64,000 nt of DNA from assembly GCF_003589595.1 (NCBI RefSeq), contig NW_020653200.1:5328036-5392035 (forward strand). Reading direction: 5' to 3'. This DNA comes from Hyposmocoma kahamanoa (lineage: Eukaryota; Arthropoda; Insecta; Lepidoptera; Cosmopterigidae). Below the pieces are notes generated by a model. The model did not search any database and was not told the origin of the DNA. It saw only the letters and a list, made by a program, of their open reading frames with translations. Below, piece by piece: positions 12,240-22,355 of the stretch. Each line of letters opens with the position of its first letter. Positions within the stretch are counted from its first letter, which is position 1. The translations under genes were made by a program, and so were the position numbers.

Positions 12240-13685
12240 GCCGTCCGCTAACTAAAAAGCGGTTAAGTGATAAAATAATTATAATATATATATTATAATT
12301 ATAAAAAAAAAAGAAGTTTTGGAATATTGAAATTGTTTAATGATATTTCAAATTCGCATCGTTAGGGTAAGTTTCAACAAGTCGAACACGCGTTTTGGTT
12401 AGTGGATGTTATACTTATATATGTTAGTGGATGGAATACTGCCGGTATTATGTACAGATGTGGATTTTGAAGCCCATTCTTTAAAGGCTCCTATTGACGC
12501 TTCATTGATTTTCCTATAGATTCATTAGGGAAATAATTGCGAGGTCTATAAAACTTTCCGGAAATGTGTCTAGACCCTCGAAGTACGTCGCCGCCACAAC
12601 CTATCCGCCGCACCGAGGCTGGACTGGTCACAAGCCTTCAACTTTCTTTTCGCGATTCAATTATTACGCAATAAACTGCGATACGACTGCTTTAATTTCT
12701 ATATAATCTTAAGCAAGTATTTGAGTGAAATGTTGTTAGTGAAATACATGATTTTCACGATATTTCGACCCGATGCGACGCCTCCTCATGTAATCGTGTA
12801 ATTTACCTACATTGTACTTAGTCGTAGTTAGACAGTGACGGTGACAGAATGTAACGTCAAACTAGACATATAGGTAATATAATAACTAGATCAATCAAAC
12901 AGTTCATCAACAACAATTATATTTAAAAAAAATTTGGGCTACCCAAAGTACAACGGTATATCGCTGTGCGTGTTTATTACTTAATATGCTGTGCGTTGAT
13001 ATTTTCGGGTTCGATAATAAGTATAACATATTTCGTCTCTCTTTTGTTTCAGATTACCCTAGCGGTAATTAGTAAAATTGTTCTAGTGTCGGGAAAGGCA
13101 TTAATAGAACAAAATCAACAAGTAAGACAACAACAGTTGGAACCAAACCAGCAGGCTGCAGCACAAAAGCGCATCGGTTACGACTACCCCGCAGAGTCTC
13201 ATGATCTCGTCAACCCGTTTCAAGACCGCGATGACTTGCATTCTCGCGGAGACCACCACGAGGTAATCCACCATGATGACCATCACGAGCACCATGATCC
13301 TGGATACTGGAAAAAGAAACTTATTTGGAAGCCAGGCTGGAAGAAAACTTGGAAAAAAGCCAAGAAAGAAATCTGGAAAACGTCATTTAAGTTAATATGG
13401 AAGCCTATTTGGGTGCCCATCAAGACACGTGAGTGGAAAGACATATGGCTGCCTGATGTTAAGAAGATCTGGCGACCAGTATGGATCTCCGAATGGTTCC
13501 CGTCTCCTGATCATCACGAGCATCATGAGTCACACGGATGGGACAGAAGTGACACTAAGTCAGCAGAAAGTCAAAAGTTAGTAGCTGTTGCTCAGGCTCC
13601 AAGACAATCATCGCCGCAGCAACAGACGCCACAACAATATTCTCCCGCGCAGACCAAACAGAGCACGATGCGATTTCCCAAATAA
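10546..13685 (+). CDS. Secreted tryptophan-tetrad / histidine-rich protein (2 exons)
   Basis: Exon 1 is 10546-10569 (donor GTAAGT) and exon 2 is 13053-13685 (acceptor TCTCTTTTGTTTCAG). Both junctions are phase 0 and give 218 residues. The short first exon joined to exon 2 makes a signal peptide (MRGIWNLV then ITLAVISKIVLV), to about residue 24. A glutamine-rich stretch follows, then a His cluster (76-89), an array of tetrapeptides (about 99-158), a second His cluster (161-169) and a Gln/Pro-rich tail. Tryptophans at 100, 104, 108, 116, 124, 128, 136, 140, 148, 152 and 156 all keep one four-residue register; typical units are IWKP and EWKD. The composition suggests an extracellular structural or metal-binding protein, possibly cuticle- or eggshell-related. 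That is inference; the function is not known to me. The paralogue is at 23313-24330. An ATG at 12966 opens the same frame, but it lies upstream of the acceptor and I rejected it. Confidence 0.8.
10741..10860 (+). repeat. SINE family 2 tail, with inverted terminal piece
   Basis: The sequence GATCTTTGTATTAATAATTA, followed by CAAACTAGTGGAGTAATTTC, is the tail of SINE family 2. Its first 21 bases also occur inverted at about 10745-10765, forming a stem around about 26 bases. It lies in the intron of the W-tetrad gene. Confidence 0.75.
10861..13052. other. Intron sequence, nothing coding seen
   Basis: This is the remainder of the 2.5-kb intron of the W-tetrad gene. It contains a (TA)n microsatellite at 12202-12236 and an AT-only palindrome at about 12274-12301. 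No other exon or repeat family was recognised. Confidence 0.6.
12202..12236. repeat. (TA)n microsatellite
   Basis: Uninterrupted TA dinucleotide tract of about 17 units. Confidence 0.95.
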
Positions 13686-14012
13686 GTAAATTCTGATATT
13701 AAACTGTACACTGGGTGTAAATATTTGAGTCAAAAGCTAACGGGTAGCTGGGTCAACCGCCATTGTATTTAACGATTAGAACGCGAATTTGCCATGAAAT
13801 CTCGAGTCTGTAATGTTCAGCTCAAAGGATAAGCCCAACTTGAATAATATGTAAAGAAGTGGGTAATGTATCATGTAAATAGTATTCACATAACGCTGAA
13901 TTGGCATAATTTTACTTCCCACAAAATCATTTAATACCTATAGCAATTTACTTCATATAACGAACGTTTAATATAAACTTACATTCATACACCCATGTCA
14001 AGCACTCGAACA

Positions 14013-14018
14013 AATAAA
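14013..14018 (+). terminator. Candidate polyadenylation signal of the W-tetrad gene
   Basis: AATAAA lies 328 bp after the stop codon at 13685 and is followed by a T-rich stretch. It is the first canonical hexamer seen downstream. Confidence 0.45.
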
Positions 14019-14247
14019 TATTTTTTAAAACGTAATTTCGACTATTTGGTGAGAATGTAGTTTTGTATTATTCTGTTAGTGACAAGTTTCTGTGGGTAGT
14101 TTGAGTAGTGTTTGACATGGGTGTCAAAAACTGTTTTACTATGGGTACCCAATGCCTGACAGTCGTATATATTGAGGTGTCAAACGCTAGAACGTAACTA
14201 GTGTTAACTATTGGTACCTGAAGGTATTGCTATTGTGCAATGACAAA

Positions 14248-14346
14248 ATGCCACCAAGGGTGTTACATTATTCGGAAGATGATGTATTGAAGGCAATTGA
14301 TGAAGTGTCTAAAGGGATTACGAATCCTTTCATCGTTGCAAGATGA
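14248..14346 (+). pseudogene. Short Psq/pogo-type HTH fragment
   Basis: A 32-codon frame starts MPPRVLHYSEDDVLKAIDEV and ends KGITNPFIVAR. It resembles the start of the pipsqueak-type helix-turn-helix found in pogo/Tigger transposases and related host proteins (usual pattern: basic residue, Y/F, acidic pair, L, AI..V..G). The recognition helix is lost at the stop. It is most likely a 5' piece of a pogo-like transposase, though a host gene's first coding exon cannot be excluded. It stands alone about 560 bp after the W-tetrad gene. Confidence 0.45.
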
Positions 14347-15020
14347 TATTTTTTTAATGTTATTTAAAACTAGGTATATGAAAATATGATATGATCGTGA
14401 GACATTTAAGTTTCATTTTTGTGTTAAGTTTTTGCAATGTTGTTGTAGATGTACTTATTAATTTTAATAAAAGCATCTTGCTTGATTTTGGCTTTTGTTT
14501 TTCTTTAAATTTATAGTTATGTAGTAATCAACGCAGATAACCACAAAATCTTAACATAATGTCCTGGCAAATACTAGCACCTACTGATCTCACTAGCCAA
14601 CTAATGGGACTTTAGATATTTTGTCTGTCATACACTGGTACCTACAATTTTAGAGGTTGCGCAAAACTGGAATATTTTAATTATGCTATGATTACTATTA
14701 ATATTAAACATACCTATAGATAAATTATGTATATATATATATAAATATATATATATATTTAGGTCGTAGGTATGGCAGATAATTTTTTGGCAAAACTCGT
14801 GACTTTCCGTCTAAAATCGACAACCACTGGGACATTTACCTAACACTCATTTGAAATAATCATGTTACAAACCACAGTTAGTGTAACGTCATTTTATCAA
14901 AATTTTATTTCATTTATAAATAGGATTATTCGCGAAAGACGATATCCCTAATACTAACATTATATTTCACACTGATAGTTTCTAGATTCTGATAAGTCAG
15001 ATCACATATTATGTTTATAA
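14347..15020. other. AT-rich sequence, no gene recognised
   Basis: A palindromic TA-rich tract lies at 14731-14760. No exon or element was recognised. Confidence 0.5.
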
Positions 15021-15021
15021 T

Positions 15022-15351
15022 AGATTTGTTGTTTTTCAAAGTATATGCCTTCACTATTCACACGGACGTTTGCATTCGTTGGAACCATTGTGAAAAATAG
15101 TAGGGCCAGTCTTCCGTAGGGACCTCTTCAAAGGCTCCGTGGAACGCATTCACCGCCGCTTCCGGGCATGTAAATCGGAACTCTCTAAGTTGACCTTCAC
15201 GTACATCGTCACGATGATGATCACGTCCACATCTAAATTCACTGAACCACGAATACACGGAGCTGCGACATAGGGTTTCATCACCTAATGCCAATTATCT
15301 CTGATAATTCTTGTGTTGACTGAAGTCACATCGAAAATCGTACAAAATCAT
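15022..15351 (-). pseudogene. Mariner-type internal-deletion derivative
   Basis: On the minus strand the start ILYDFRCDFSQHKNYQ and ALGDETLCRSSVYSWFSEFR is the N-terminal HTH region of a mariner-superfamily transposase. It runs almost directly into PEAAVNAFHGAFEEVPTEDW, WFQRMQ and then (frameshifted) EGIYFEKQ, which are C-terminal. The whole catalytic core between them is missing, as is typical of non-autonomous derivatives made by internal deletion. There is a stop in the N-terminal part. Terminal repeats could not be delimited. Confidence 0.75.
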
Positions 15352-15939
15352 GGAGCTGTGCGTGTGGTGCCGAATGTAATATATGAGTACTCGAACTCCA
15401 AAGTCAGTTTCTTTGTGTACTATTGATAGATAAGTTTTATTAAGTTTATTCTTTACCATTAAGTTATTTCAAATTATAACGGAACCTAAGAACTCGATAT
15501 ATAACGGAACCAATGAAATAAAATACTAAATAAGTTGTTAAAAAAAATGCTTTTTTATTAAAAGCTAGAAAATATTGATGGCATTTAGGTACACAATAAC
15601 GTCAATATTTTGCTACTTCTAAGAACATGTATAAAAAGCTAATTAAAAAGCCATCGCATAAGGCCTGAGGGTTTACTCCAGTAAGTAATATAATTATTAC
15701 ATAGGTATACCTGAACATGGTATTTTTCAGATTTAGCAGTAATTAAGAATTTCGCTGTATCAGCGCTTGACGCAACATTCGTCAGCGAGACCAGATTCAC
15801 GCTTAGTCCGCGATGATGACGTAAGCGACAGAACGCGTTGCGGTGTGTCCACGGCCATATTAGGGCTGAAAAAAAATTTCACCGCTTCTTTGATCAACCA
15901 TTATCGCTTATAGCGATTATAGCTCCAAGGTTAGTTAAC

Positions 15940-16774
15940 ACAGGGTTATTTTTAAAATGCTAATAACCTCGCAGGATGTATTACTAACATCATAAACAAC
16001 AAATTTTGTTCCATGACTTTCAATAATCTGTCCCTTTGATGCACCCTCGTCGCGTGTTTTTTGTAACGCGATCTCTCAGAATACACATTATGCCAATACA
16101 GTGACGTATCGATACTCGAATGTTGTACACGGAAATGGTGTGCACAATTGCTCGGTGTGATGATAATGTATAGAAGGCCTAAGCCGTATAACAATGGGCT
16201 CAACTCACACTGGCGCAGAGTCGCAACGTTCGTGTCGCGTCCTGTTTTTCAACTACAACGCCTGGCGACGCGCGTCGACGGGCGACGACCCTCGCATTAG
16301 TGCACAACAGTATGGCCGGCGTTTGGCGCCTCACTACATGCAAGTAACGAAGCGTCGACGCGCGAGTGCCCTTACCTTTCAAGACCAGAACACAGTAATG
16401 CTGACATTACGGCTTGGTGGAAGAAATAGATAAGTATCGCATGTTACGATACTTAGCTTACCTATTTCTTAAAGATAATTTCGAGTTAATAAAATGCTAA
16501 ATAAATTTCATTCCAATGGACGCGCGAGAACTCGTAACGAAAATAAAACCCACCACCAAAATATTTTTATGGAGGAGGAGAGGAGCGGGAGGAGCTATAC
16601 ATATTATTACTTCCTACCAAATACAGATCTAAAAAGTGCTAGAGAGTGCACGAAAAACTTAAAAGGTGATTACTGGTAAATCTATTATATTTTGTGCTAA
16701 ATTATGGAACAAAGTTATTATGGTGTTTGTAATATAGACCTGGGAGGTTGTTAGTATTTTAAAAATAACCCTGT
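15940..16774. mobile_element. 835-bp TIR element (ACAGGGTTATTT family) with internal insert
   Basis: Imperfect terminal inverted repeats of about 30 bp begin ACAGGGTTATTTTTAAAAT at 15940 and end with the complement at 16774. The interior at 16590-16680 matches a second copy at 24841-25080 (CCAAAYACAGATCTAAAA). About 16190-16440 does not belong to the element and holds two other repeats. No transposase is visible, so it is a non-autonomous element. Confidence 0.75.
16196..16437 (+). repeat. Repeat family C fragment joined to a family A fragment
   Basis: 16196-16371 starts GGCTCAACTCACACTGGCGC and is 70-80% similar to 20768-20945, a GC-rich repeat seen twice in the window. It is joined at about 16372 to the 3' part of family A (CAGTAATGCTGACATTACGG). 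Both sit inside the 835-bp TIR element. Confidence 0.7.
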
Positions 16775-17048
16775 ATATCATTATCGAAAGTAATATTATT
16801 AATGTAAAAGTGCGTCTGTTACGTTTTCATATAGATGGGACCTTGGAGAAGGACGTAGACTACTTTTTATCCCAAAAATAAATCTTAAAGTGGGCGAAAT
16901 AAGGGACGAAGGTTTGTGTGTAAAACCAATAATTTCTCAACTAAGGTATCTGAAAATTAATATTTATGCCTTTTGAAATGGAAATTAGTATTAGTATTAG
17001 TATACTCGATGTACATATTCTACGCAGACGACGTCACGGGCACCAGCT

Positions 17049-17252
17049 AATAAATACACACACACACTCATAGCCCCGCACTGGGGAATATCGCGTGTGC
17101 CATGGACACACGCACAAACAACCACAAATTACACCCAAACTCACGAGACATATAACTGTAAGCCATACAAATATTTCTCCGGGCCTGGGTATCAAAACCG
17201 CGGCCTCTGCGCGGCAGACCAGCATGATAACCGTTCGCTCATGGAGGCAGTT
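17049..17252 (-). mobile_element. tRNA-derived SINE (family 1)
   Basis: This is the reverse-strand copy of the family at 9885, with the head (complement of CCGTTCGCTCATGGAGGCAG) at the high-coordinate end. Its B box is damaged (GGTTTTGATACC). The tail end abuts a short stretch, 17008-17043, that could encode FYADDVTGTS, an RT-like motif. Confidence 0.8.
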
Positions 17253-17886
17253 AGGCAGCCAGCTATAATTATAATATGTATAATGTTATTACCTATACTA
17301 TCGGTAAAAACTTTGATAAGTTTTATACGAGTAAATCTAGATTTTACACACCATGACTGTCTACTTCTCAAACTCCAGGATCGCAACACAAACCTAGTCC
17401 AAAATAACTGACTGCAAAATTTAAACTATTTTTGGACAACAAAAATCCAAATAACTTGAGTTGATTAAGTTTGGGGGTGAATTTACGAACACTAATTTTG
17501 GGAACAAATACACAAAGGATTTTGATTTACCGGTAAGACTAGCAGTAAAAGTCATAAATTATAATTGTACCCTTTCCTGCACCGAAGTTACTTCCAGATG
17601 TGTTTAAGAAACATTGACCGTCCAAAGAAAGCAAACATAATGTCTTCATACCGAGTACTTCACTCCCTTCCTTTCCCGGGTCCCTTTTGTGAATAGCGTC
17701 TTTGGTGTTAGAGCAGTAGAACAGGCGTACGACCGCAAGCCGCAAGCAAATTAATTATCAAACCTCAGTGTCTTTCGTTAAATTGCAAGTTTTCATTTAA
17801 GCAAGTGTAAAATTTGGTTTCTTACTTTTTAAAGAAATGAATATCTTGACATGGAAGTTGACGGTGAATGTGAAATAATATGATAA

Positions 17887-18165
17887 CATAATCTCAGTAC
17901 AGAGTACTAAAAAAACCGACATCAAAAGTTCGTGGAATTACATCTATTTGCCAAGTTTTATTGAAATCGGTTACTGGAAAGTGCGCGAAACCGGATTCAT
18001 TCCCTTAGTTTGCCACCCTTAGAGGTGGAACATTTTCTTGACATTTAAATAGGACCACTATTGACCTTCTTTCGAACAAAAAAAAAAATTATCAGAATGG
18101 TTCACAAAGTTATCGCATAACATATGTACATAAAAAAAAGATACACAATAGAATTAAGAACCTTA
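17887..18165 (+). repeat. Interspersed repeat family D
   Basis: It begins CAGAGTACTAAAAAAACCGA and contains GTGGAATTACATCTATTTGC, CCCTTAGAGGTGGA and a T-rich end beside GAACCT. Other copies are at 20254-20665 (+), 21623-22118 (-) and 40077-40200 (+, partial). No coding capacity is visible; it is probably the untranslated end of a retroelement or a non-autonomous element. Confidence 0.75.
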
Positions 18166-18199
18166 TTATTATTTTGTTAATATTAATAAAAGGTCGTCA

Positions 18200-19000
18200 A
18201 GAAATTCGTGACATTATTAATTTTTCTACATCAGCAACAAACGATAAATGTCGCAAGTGTCCGATCCGACCACAAACGATTCAGCACATTACAGGAGCAT
18301 TCACAGCACTTGCACAAACAGACTACACTCATAGACACAACCAAGTAGCATACGTCATTTACTAGAAACTGGCACTCAAATACACACTCATACAGGACAC
18401 AAATCCTTACTACAAATACACACCACAAAGTATCCTAGAAAACACAACACACAAACTTTACTACGACCGCGCCATTCTCACAGACAGGACAATTCATTTT
18501 AATAGACCAGATGTAACTCTACAAGATAAAATAAATAAAATTACTTACCTAATAGACATTGCAGTTCCCAACACACATAGCATACAGAAGACTATAAATG
18601 AAAAAATAAGTAAATACGCAGATCTAAAGGATGAAGCGTCTACAATTTGGCGACAAGAAAAGGTGTATGTTATCCCAAATGTTCTTTCCACAACAGGCAT
18701 TATTCTTAATCGTCTTCTCTATAGCCTTAAATTATTAGGGTGTAAAGAAAGCCTCTACATAACCTTGCAAAAAGCTGTAATTTTAAATACATGCCGCATC
18801 GTCAGAAAGTTCATGCAGATGGAAGAGTACGTAGTAGTATCTTATTGCACACCCACCACATACTCGTAGATACACGCCATACTGCATTTACTTGACTTCG
18901 GTCCGTAAATGCGTTTAAAACCAGCTAACTAGCTGAGAAGAATAATGCAAATAATAATAATCTTTAAGGCCTTGGGAGAGGCGAGAGTTTAAATTAGATA
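18200..19000 (+). pseudogene. RLE-type (Dong/R4-like) non-LTR C-terminal relic
   Basis: This is the 5'-truncated C-terminal domain of a non-LTR element with a restriction-like endonuclease. It keeps the CCHC knuckle region in part (CRKCPIRPQTIQHITGAFTA, final Cys replaced), then THRHNQVA. The endonuclease motif follows: NRPDVTLQD, 14 residues, then YLIDIAVP, i.e. P-D-x14-D. One in-frame stop (after QVAYVIY) and loss of the RT mark it as dead. The 3' end carries GGCCTTGGGAGAGGCGAGAG (18969-18988), identical to the element at 60015-61612. It is followed by an (ATA)n tract and an oppositely oriented SINE. Confidence 0.8.
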
Positions 19001-19013
19001 TAATAATAATAAT

Positions 19014-19216
19014 AAAGCGCACACTAAACATAGCCCCGCACTAGGGAAACCCTGTGTCGCGGGTGTTATGGACACACACATAGATAACCACAAATTACAC
19101 CCAAACTCACAAGAGAAATATGTAGGCCATACAAATATTTCTCCCGGCCCGGGAATCGAACCTGGAACCTCTACGTAGCAGTCCTGGATGGTAACCGTTC
19201 GGCCACAGAGGCAGTT
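19014..19216 (-). mobile_element. tRNA-derived SINE (family 1), tail-to-tail with RLE element
   Basis: The reverse-strand copy has an intact B box (complement of GGAATCGAACC at about 19150) and A box. Its 3' (TTA)n-type tail at 18998-19013 is shared with the end of the RLE-type relic. Confidence 0.9.
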
Positions 19217-19375
19217 AAATTTTAAATCCTAATAATCTATATACAGTTAAGTAGATTATTTCTGGAACTCTTTATCTTTTAATTTGATTTTGCAACCATG
19301 ACACAAATAAAAACCTATTAATGATTACGAAAACCTAAACAGTTTAATAATAAATGTAATATTAAGTTTTTATTG

Positions 19376-19455
19376 AATGTCAGGATGTTCCACTACCATG
19401 ATATTCAATTATTTTTTTGTGAAATCACTCCACTAATTTCTTATAATTATTAATT
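19376..19455 (-). repeat. SINE family 2 tail fragment
   Basis: This is the reverse complement of the family 2 tail (contains CACTACCATGATATTCAATT and CACTCCACTAATTTCTTATA). Confidence 0.75.
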
Positions 19456-19829
19456 GTATTCCTTTGATCCGGCCTGATTTGAACAGATGTCTACTAGCAA
19501 ACCGTGTCAGACGCTATGTACCTAATAAATGCAATATTTTTAAAAATAACAGCGAATTTCAATGGTAAAGAAATTAAAAACAATATAATGTTACTTCATT
19601 ACATCATTGCGCATATAAGTAAATTAAATTATATTTGTTTATAAATTACGAATTTTTTTGCACGAATGTTTGGCTACATCGTAGACCTCATCGTTACTTT
19701 CCATCAGCTGAGATATTAAAAAAAATTGTTTTTGTAAAAGATATGACAGCAGAAAGTACTAAGAATCAGACTTCCCAATGCATGATTAAGAAAAATAACA
19801 AATGCTATTTGTCTCTGTATCATTTTATT
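19456..19829. other. No gene; short LINE 3'-end fragment
   Basis: The only recognisable item is 19671-19714 (CATCGTAGACCTCATCGTTA), a diverged copy of the 3' end of the Jockey-like element at 4655-6915. Confidence 0.5.
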
Positions 19830-20215
19830 ATTAGATCTTTGTATTAATAATTATAACAAACCAGTGGAGTAATTTCACAAAAAATAATTGAATATCAATT
19901 CAATAAAAATTTAATTAATACAGTGAATAGCGACATCTCTCGCCAGGACTGGTAGCTGTAAAGGTACTATCTGGGTGATAAATCTGTCATAGATATTTCA
20001 TAGATGGCGCTACGACTAAAAAGTCGTTGAAAAACCAAATACAAAGACACGACGCGAAAACATAGAAAAATTCGTGAGGTCCGTTGGTTCGTTCCGTGGC
20101 TTAGTTGGTATAGCGTCTGGCACGGTATGCAAGAAAACGTCGGTTCGAATCCGACCGGATCGAAGGAATTTTTTCTGAGAGTTCGATCTTTGTATTAATA
20201 ATTAATACAAATATT
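19830..20215 (+). mobile_element. SINE family 2: tail of one copy and head of the next
   Basis: 19833-19895 is a family 2 tail. 19920-20095 is a spacer with AGCGACATCTCT and AGATGGCGCTACG, also seen at 21494-21580. 20098-20165 is a tRNA-like head with A box TGGCTTAGTTGGTATAGCG and B box GGTTCGAATCC, followed by a new tail start GATCTTTGTATTAATAATTA at 20186-20205. The tRNA-like part is the best-preserved pol III promoter in the window. I call it a SINE rather than a tRNA gene because the same head-plus-tail arrangement recurs at 22187-22355. Confidence 0.7.
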
Positions 20216-20253
20216 TTTTATTTTACCAATATCGAAGATAAAACTCTACATAA

Positions 20254-20665
20254 AGTATAATCTCAATACAGAGTACTAAAACCTACGACCTCAAAGGTAC
20301 GTGGAATTACGTCTATTTGCTAAGTTTTATTGAAATATCCCCTAGTTCTCCACTATAAGGGACTTGACACAGAAGATAATAAAAATCGGTTCTCACTACT
20401 CAAAGTATATTGAGAGAGAAAACCGCCTTGAATTGGGTAATAGCAAAACCAACCATTAAAATAGTTGCTCCTTAAGTAAAATTTAGGCGCTATTTATAAA
20501 AATGAATGTTCATGCGTACCCTTAGAGGTGGATGATTTTCTTCAAAATTAAATGGGACCACTATGAAGGTACCCTATTTCCACAAATATCGGAGTTATCA
20601 CGTAACATACATAAAAAAAATTACAGTCGAATTGAGAACCTCCTCCTTTTTTTGAAGTTCTCGGC
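20254..20665 (+). repeat. Interspersed repeat family D
   Basis: This is a longer family D copy, from CAGAGTACTAAAACCTACGA to the T-run after GAGAACCTCCTCC. It includes an internal part (GGTTCTCACTACTCAAAGTA, CCAACCATTAAAATAGTTGC) that is missing in the 17887 copy. Confidence 0.75.
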
Positions 20666-20767
20666 ATTATTCAAGTTTCAGCTGCAATGAGTCGGAAATC
20701 AAGCTTTGGCTACAATGAATTCCCCCCGACGCTAATCAAACAATGTAAAGACGAATTAGTAGTAACT

Positions 20768-20945
20768 TTAAGGCTCAACTTACACTGGCGCAGAGTCGCG
20801 TCGCATCATGTTTTTCAACTACAACGCATGGCGACGCGCGTCTTTACGCGACGAACCTCGCATTAGCCCGGATCATAGAGTGGTCGGCGTCTGACGCCTC
20901 ACTGCGCGCAAGTAACGCACGGCGACGCGTGAAATCGTTCCACTT
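20768..20945 (+). repeat. Repeat family C, GC-rich
   Basis: Begins GGCTCAACTTACACTGGCGC and shares most of its length with 16196-16371. It is rich in GCGACGCG motifs. A complementary right end was not found, so it may be half of an inverted-repeat element. Confidence 0.65.
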
Positions 20946-21230
20946 TGTCCACAGACGTATATCCAGACATAGTAAGTGTACTTCGCGTGCCCAATGTAAG
21001 TGAAATACACTTAGTTGCCGCTGCTACACTTTAGAACGCGCTCGACCGTTATTGTAGATAAACACCAGTCGAAAACGCGAAAAATGCGTAATTGTGCCAT
21101 TATAAACTGCAAAAACACCATAAATGTGGGTAAACGAGTAAACAGTGATGTTTCCTTTAGATAATTTTTGCAGCACGTGTTACATCGCCGGATATGTAGT
21201 ACGAGTAATACAAAAAATATAAAATACGAA

Positions 21231-21393
21231 AAATGCTGAAGAGGCTGTCGAAGAGTATGAAAAATATGTTTAAGAGATTATCACGGAGGAGTGGCATAAA
21301 AAACTAACTAACTAACGGAAACATTTTAAGAAACAGTAAATTCTTTTACAATATTTTTTCTTATTCATTCCGGAAACTTATAGTGGGCCCACG
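21231..21393 (+). pseudogene. Mariner 3' end relic
   Basis: GAAGAGGCTGTCGAAGAGTA encodes EEAVEEYEK, the region just before the mariner C-terminus. It is followed by decayed sequence and the untranslated end TTCATTCCGGAAACTTA shared with 3459-3590. Everything upstream of this is lost. Confidence 0.65.
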
Positions 21394-21610
21394 TAATAAT
21401 TATAACAAACTACTGGAGTAATCTCACAAAAAAAAATTTAATATCATGGTAGTAGAATATGATATGACATTCAATAGACAAAAATTACAATTATAGCGAC
21501 ATCTCTAGACAGCGATGGTACCTGTTAAGGTAGCTCTCTGAGTGAAAAAATACATTTCTCACAGATGGCGCTACGGCAAAAATCGTTAAAAACTAAAAAC
21601 AATCTTTTTA
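21394..21610 (+). repeat. SINE family 2 tail and spacer
   Basis: Family 2 tail at 21394-21450, then the spacer with TAGCGACATCTCTAGACAGC and AGATGGCGCTACGG. The tRNA-like head expected next is absent; a family D repeat follows. Confidence 0.7.
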
Positions 21611-21622
21611 AACGAGTTCAAA

Positions 21623-22118
21623 GAAAAGAGGAGGTTCTCATTTCGAGTGTGTGTTTTTTTTTGTATGTATGTTACGCGATAACTCCAGTATTTGTGAACC
21701 GATTTTCATGATTCTTTTTTTGTTGGAAAGAGGGTATCTCCATAGTGGTCCCATTTAATTTTGAAGAAAATCATGTACCTCGAAGGGTGGCTGTTCACGC
21801 ATGAAGATCCATTTTTATAAATAGAGCCAAAATTTTATTATAACGACGTTGACTTACAATGTACAAGGAGCAATTATTTTAATGGTTGATTTTGCTATTC
21901 TCCAATTCAAGGCAGGTTTCTCTCAATATACTATGAGTAGTGAGAACCGATTTTTAATATTTCCTGTGTCAAGTCCCGTATAGTGGTGAACTAGGGGATG
22001 TATTCGGGTTTGCATACTTTCCGGTAACCAATTTCAATAAAATTTGGTAATTATACGAGTACGTAGCTCCACGTATTTTTGAGGTCGGTTTTTTTTAGTA
22101 CTCTGTACTGAGATTATA
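21623..22118 (-). repeat. Interspersed repeat family D, reverse orientation
   Basis: This is the longest family D copy, from GAGGTTCTCATTTCGAGTGT to the complement of CAGAGTACTAAAAAAAACCG at about 22088-22107. Confidence 0.75.
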
Positions 22119-22186
22119 GACTTTTATTTAATAACAAGATTTGCAAGAAGCATACAGAAAAATTCGTAAGGTCTGATTCGTTCCCT

Positions 22187-22355
22187 GGCTTAATTTGCTG
22201 AGCATATGCCACGGATTGCCTGAGGGTGCTGGTTCGAGTCCAACCGGATCCAATGAATATTTCTAAGTGTATGATCTATGTTTGATATATAATAATTATA
22301 ACAAACTAGTGGAGTAACTTCACAAAAAAATTGAATATCATGGTAGTAATATTAA
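22187..22355 (+). mobile_element. SINE family 2, head and tail
   Basis: The tRNA-like head has a damaged A box (TGGCTTAATTTGCTGAGC) and B box GGTTCGAGTCC, a 30-base linker, then the family 2 tail AATAATTATAACAAACTAGT to ATCATGGTAGTAA. Confidence 0.75.

Noticed and set aside
12966..13052. N-terminal part of the open frame preceding exon 2 of the W-tetrad gene as true start
   Set aside because: A strong acceptor (TCTCTTTTGTTTCAG) ends at 13052, and the ATG at 10546 with a GTAAGT donor and an upstream TATA box gives a much better signal peptide.
16194..16433. Basic 79-codon frame
   Set aside because: It lies in repeat families C and A, which occur elsewhere without this frame.
20098..20165. 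A functional tRNA gene
   Set aside because: The boxes are good, but the head is part of a repeated unit with a conserved tail and lacks a convincing cloverleaf and anticodon stem.
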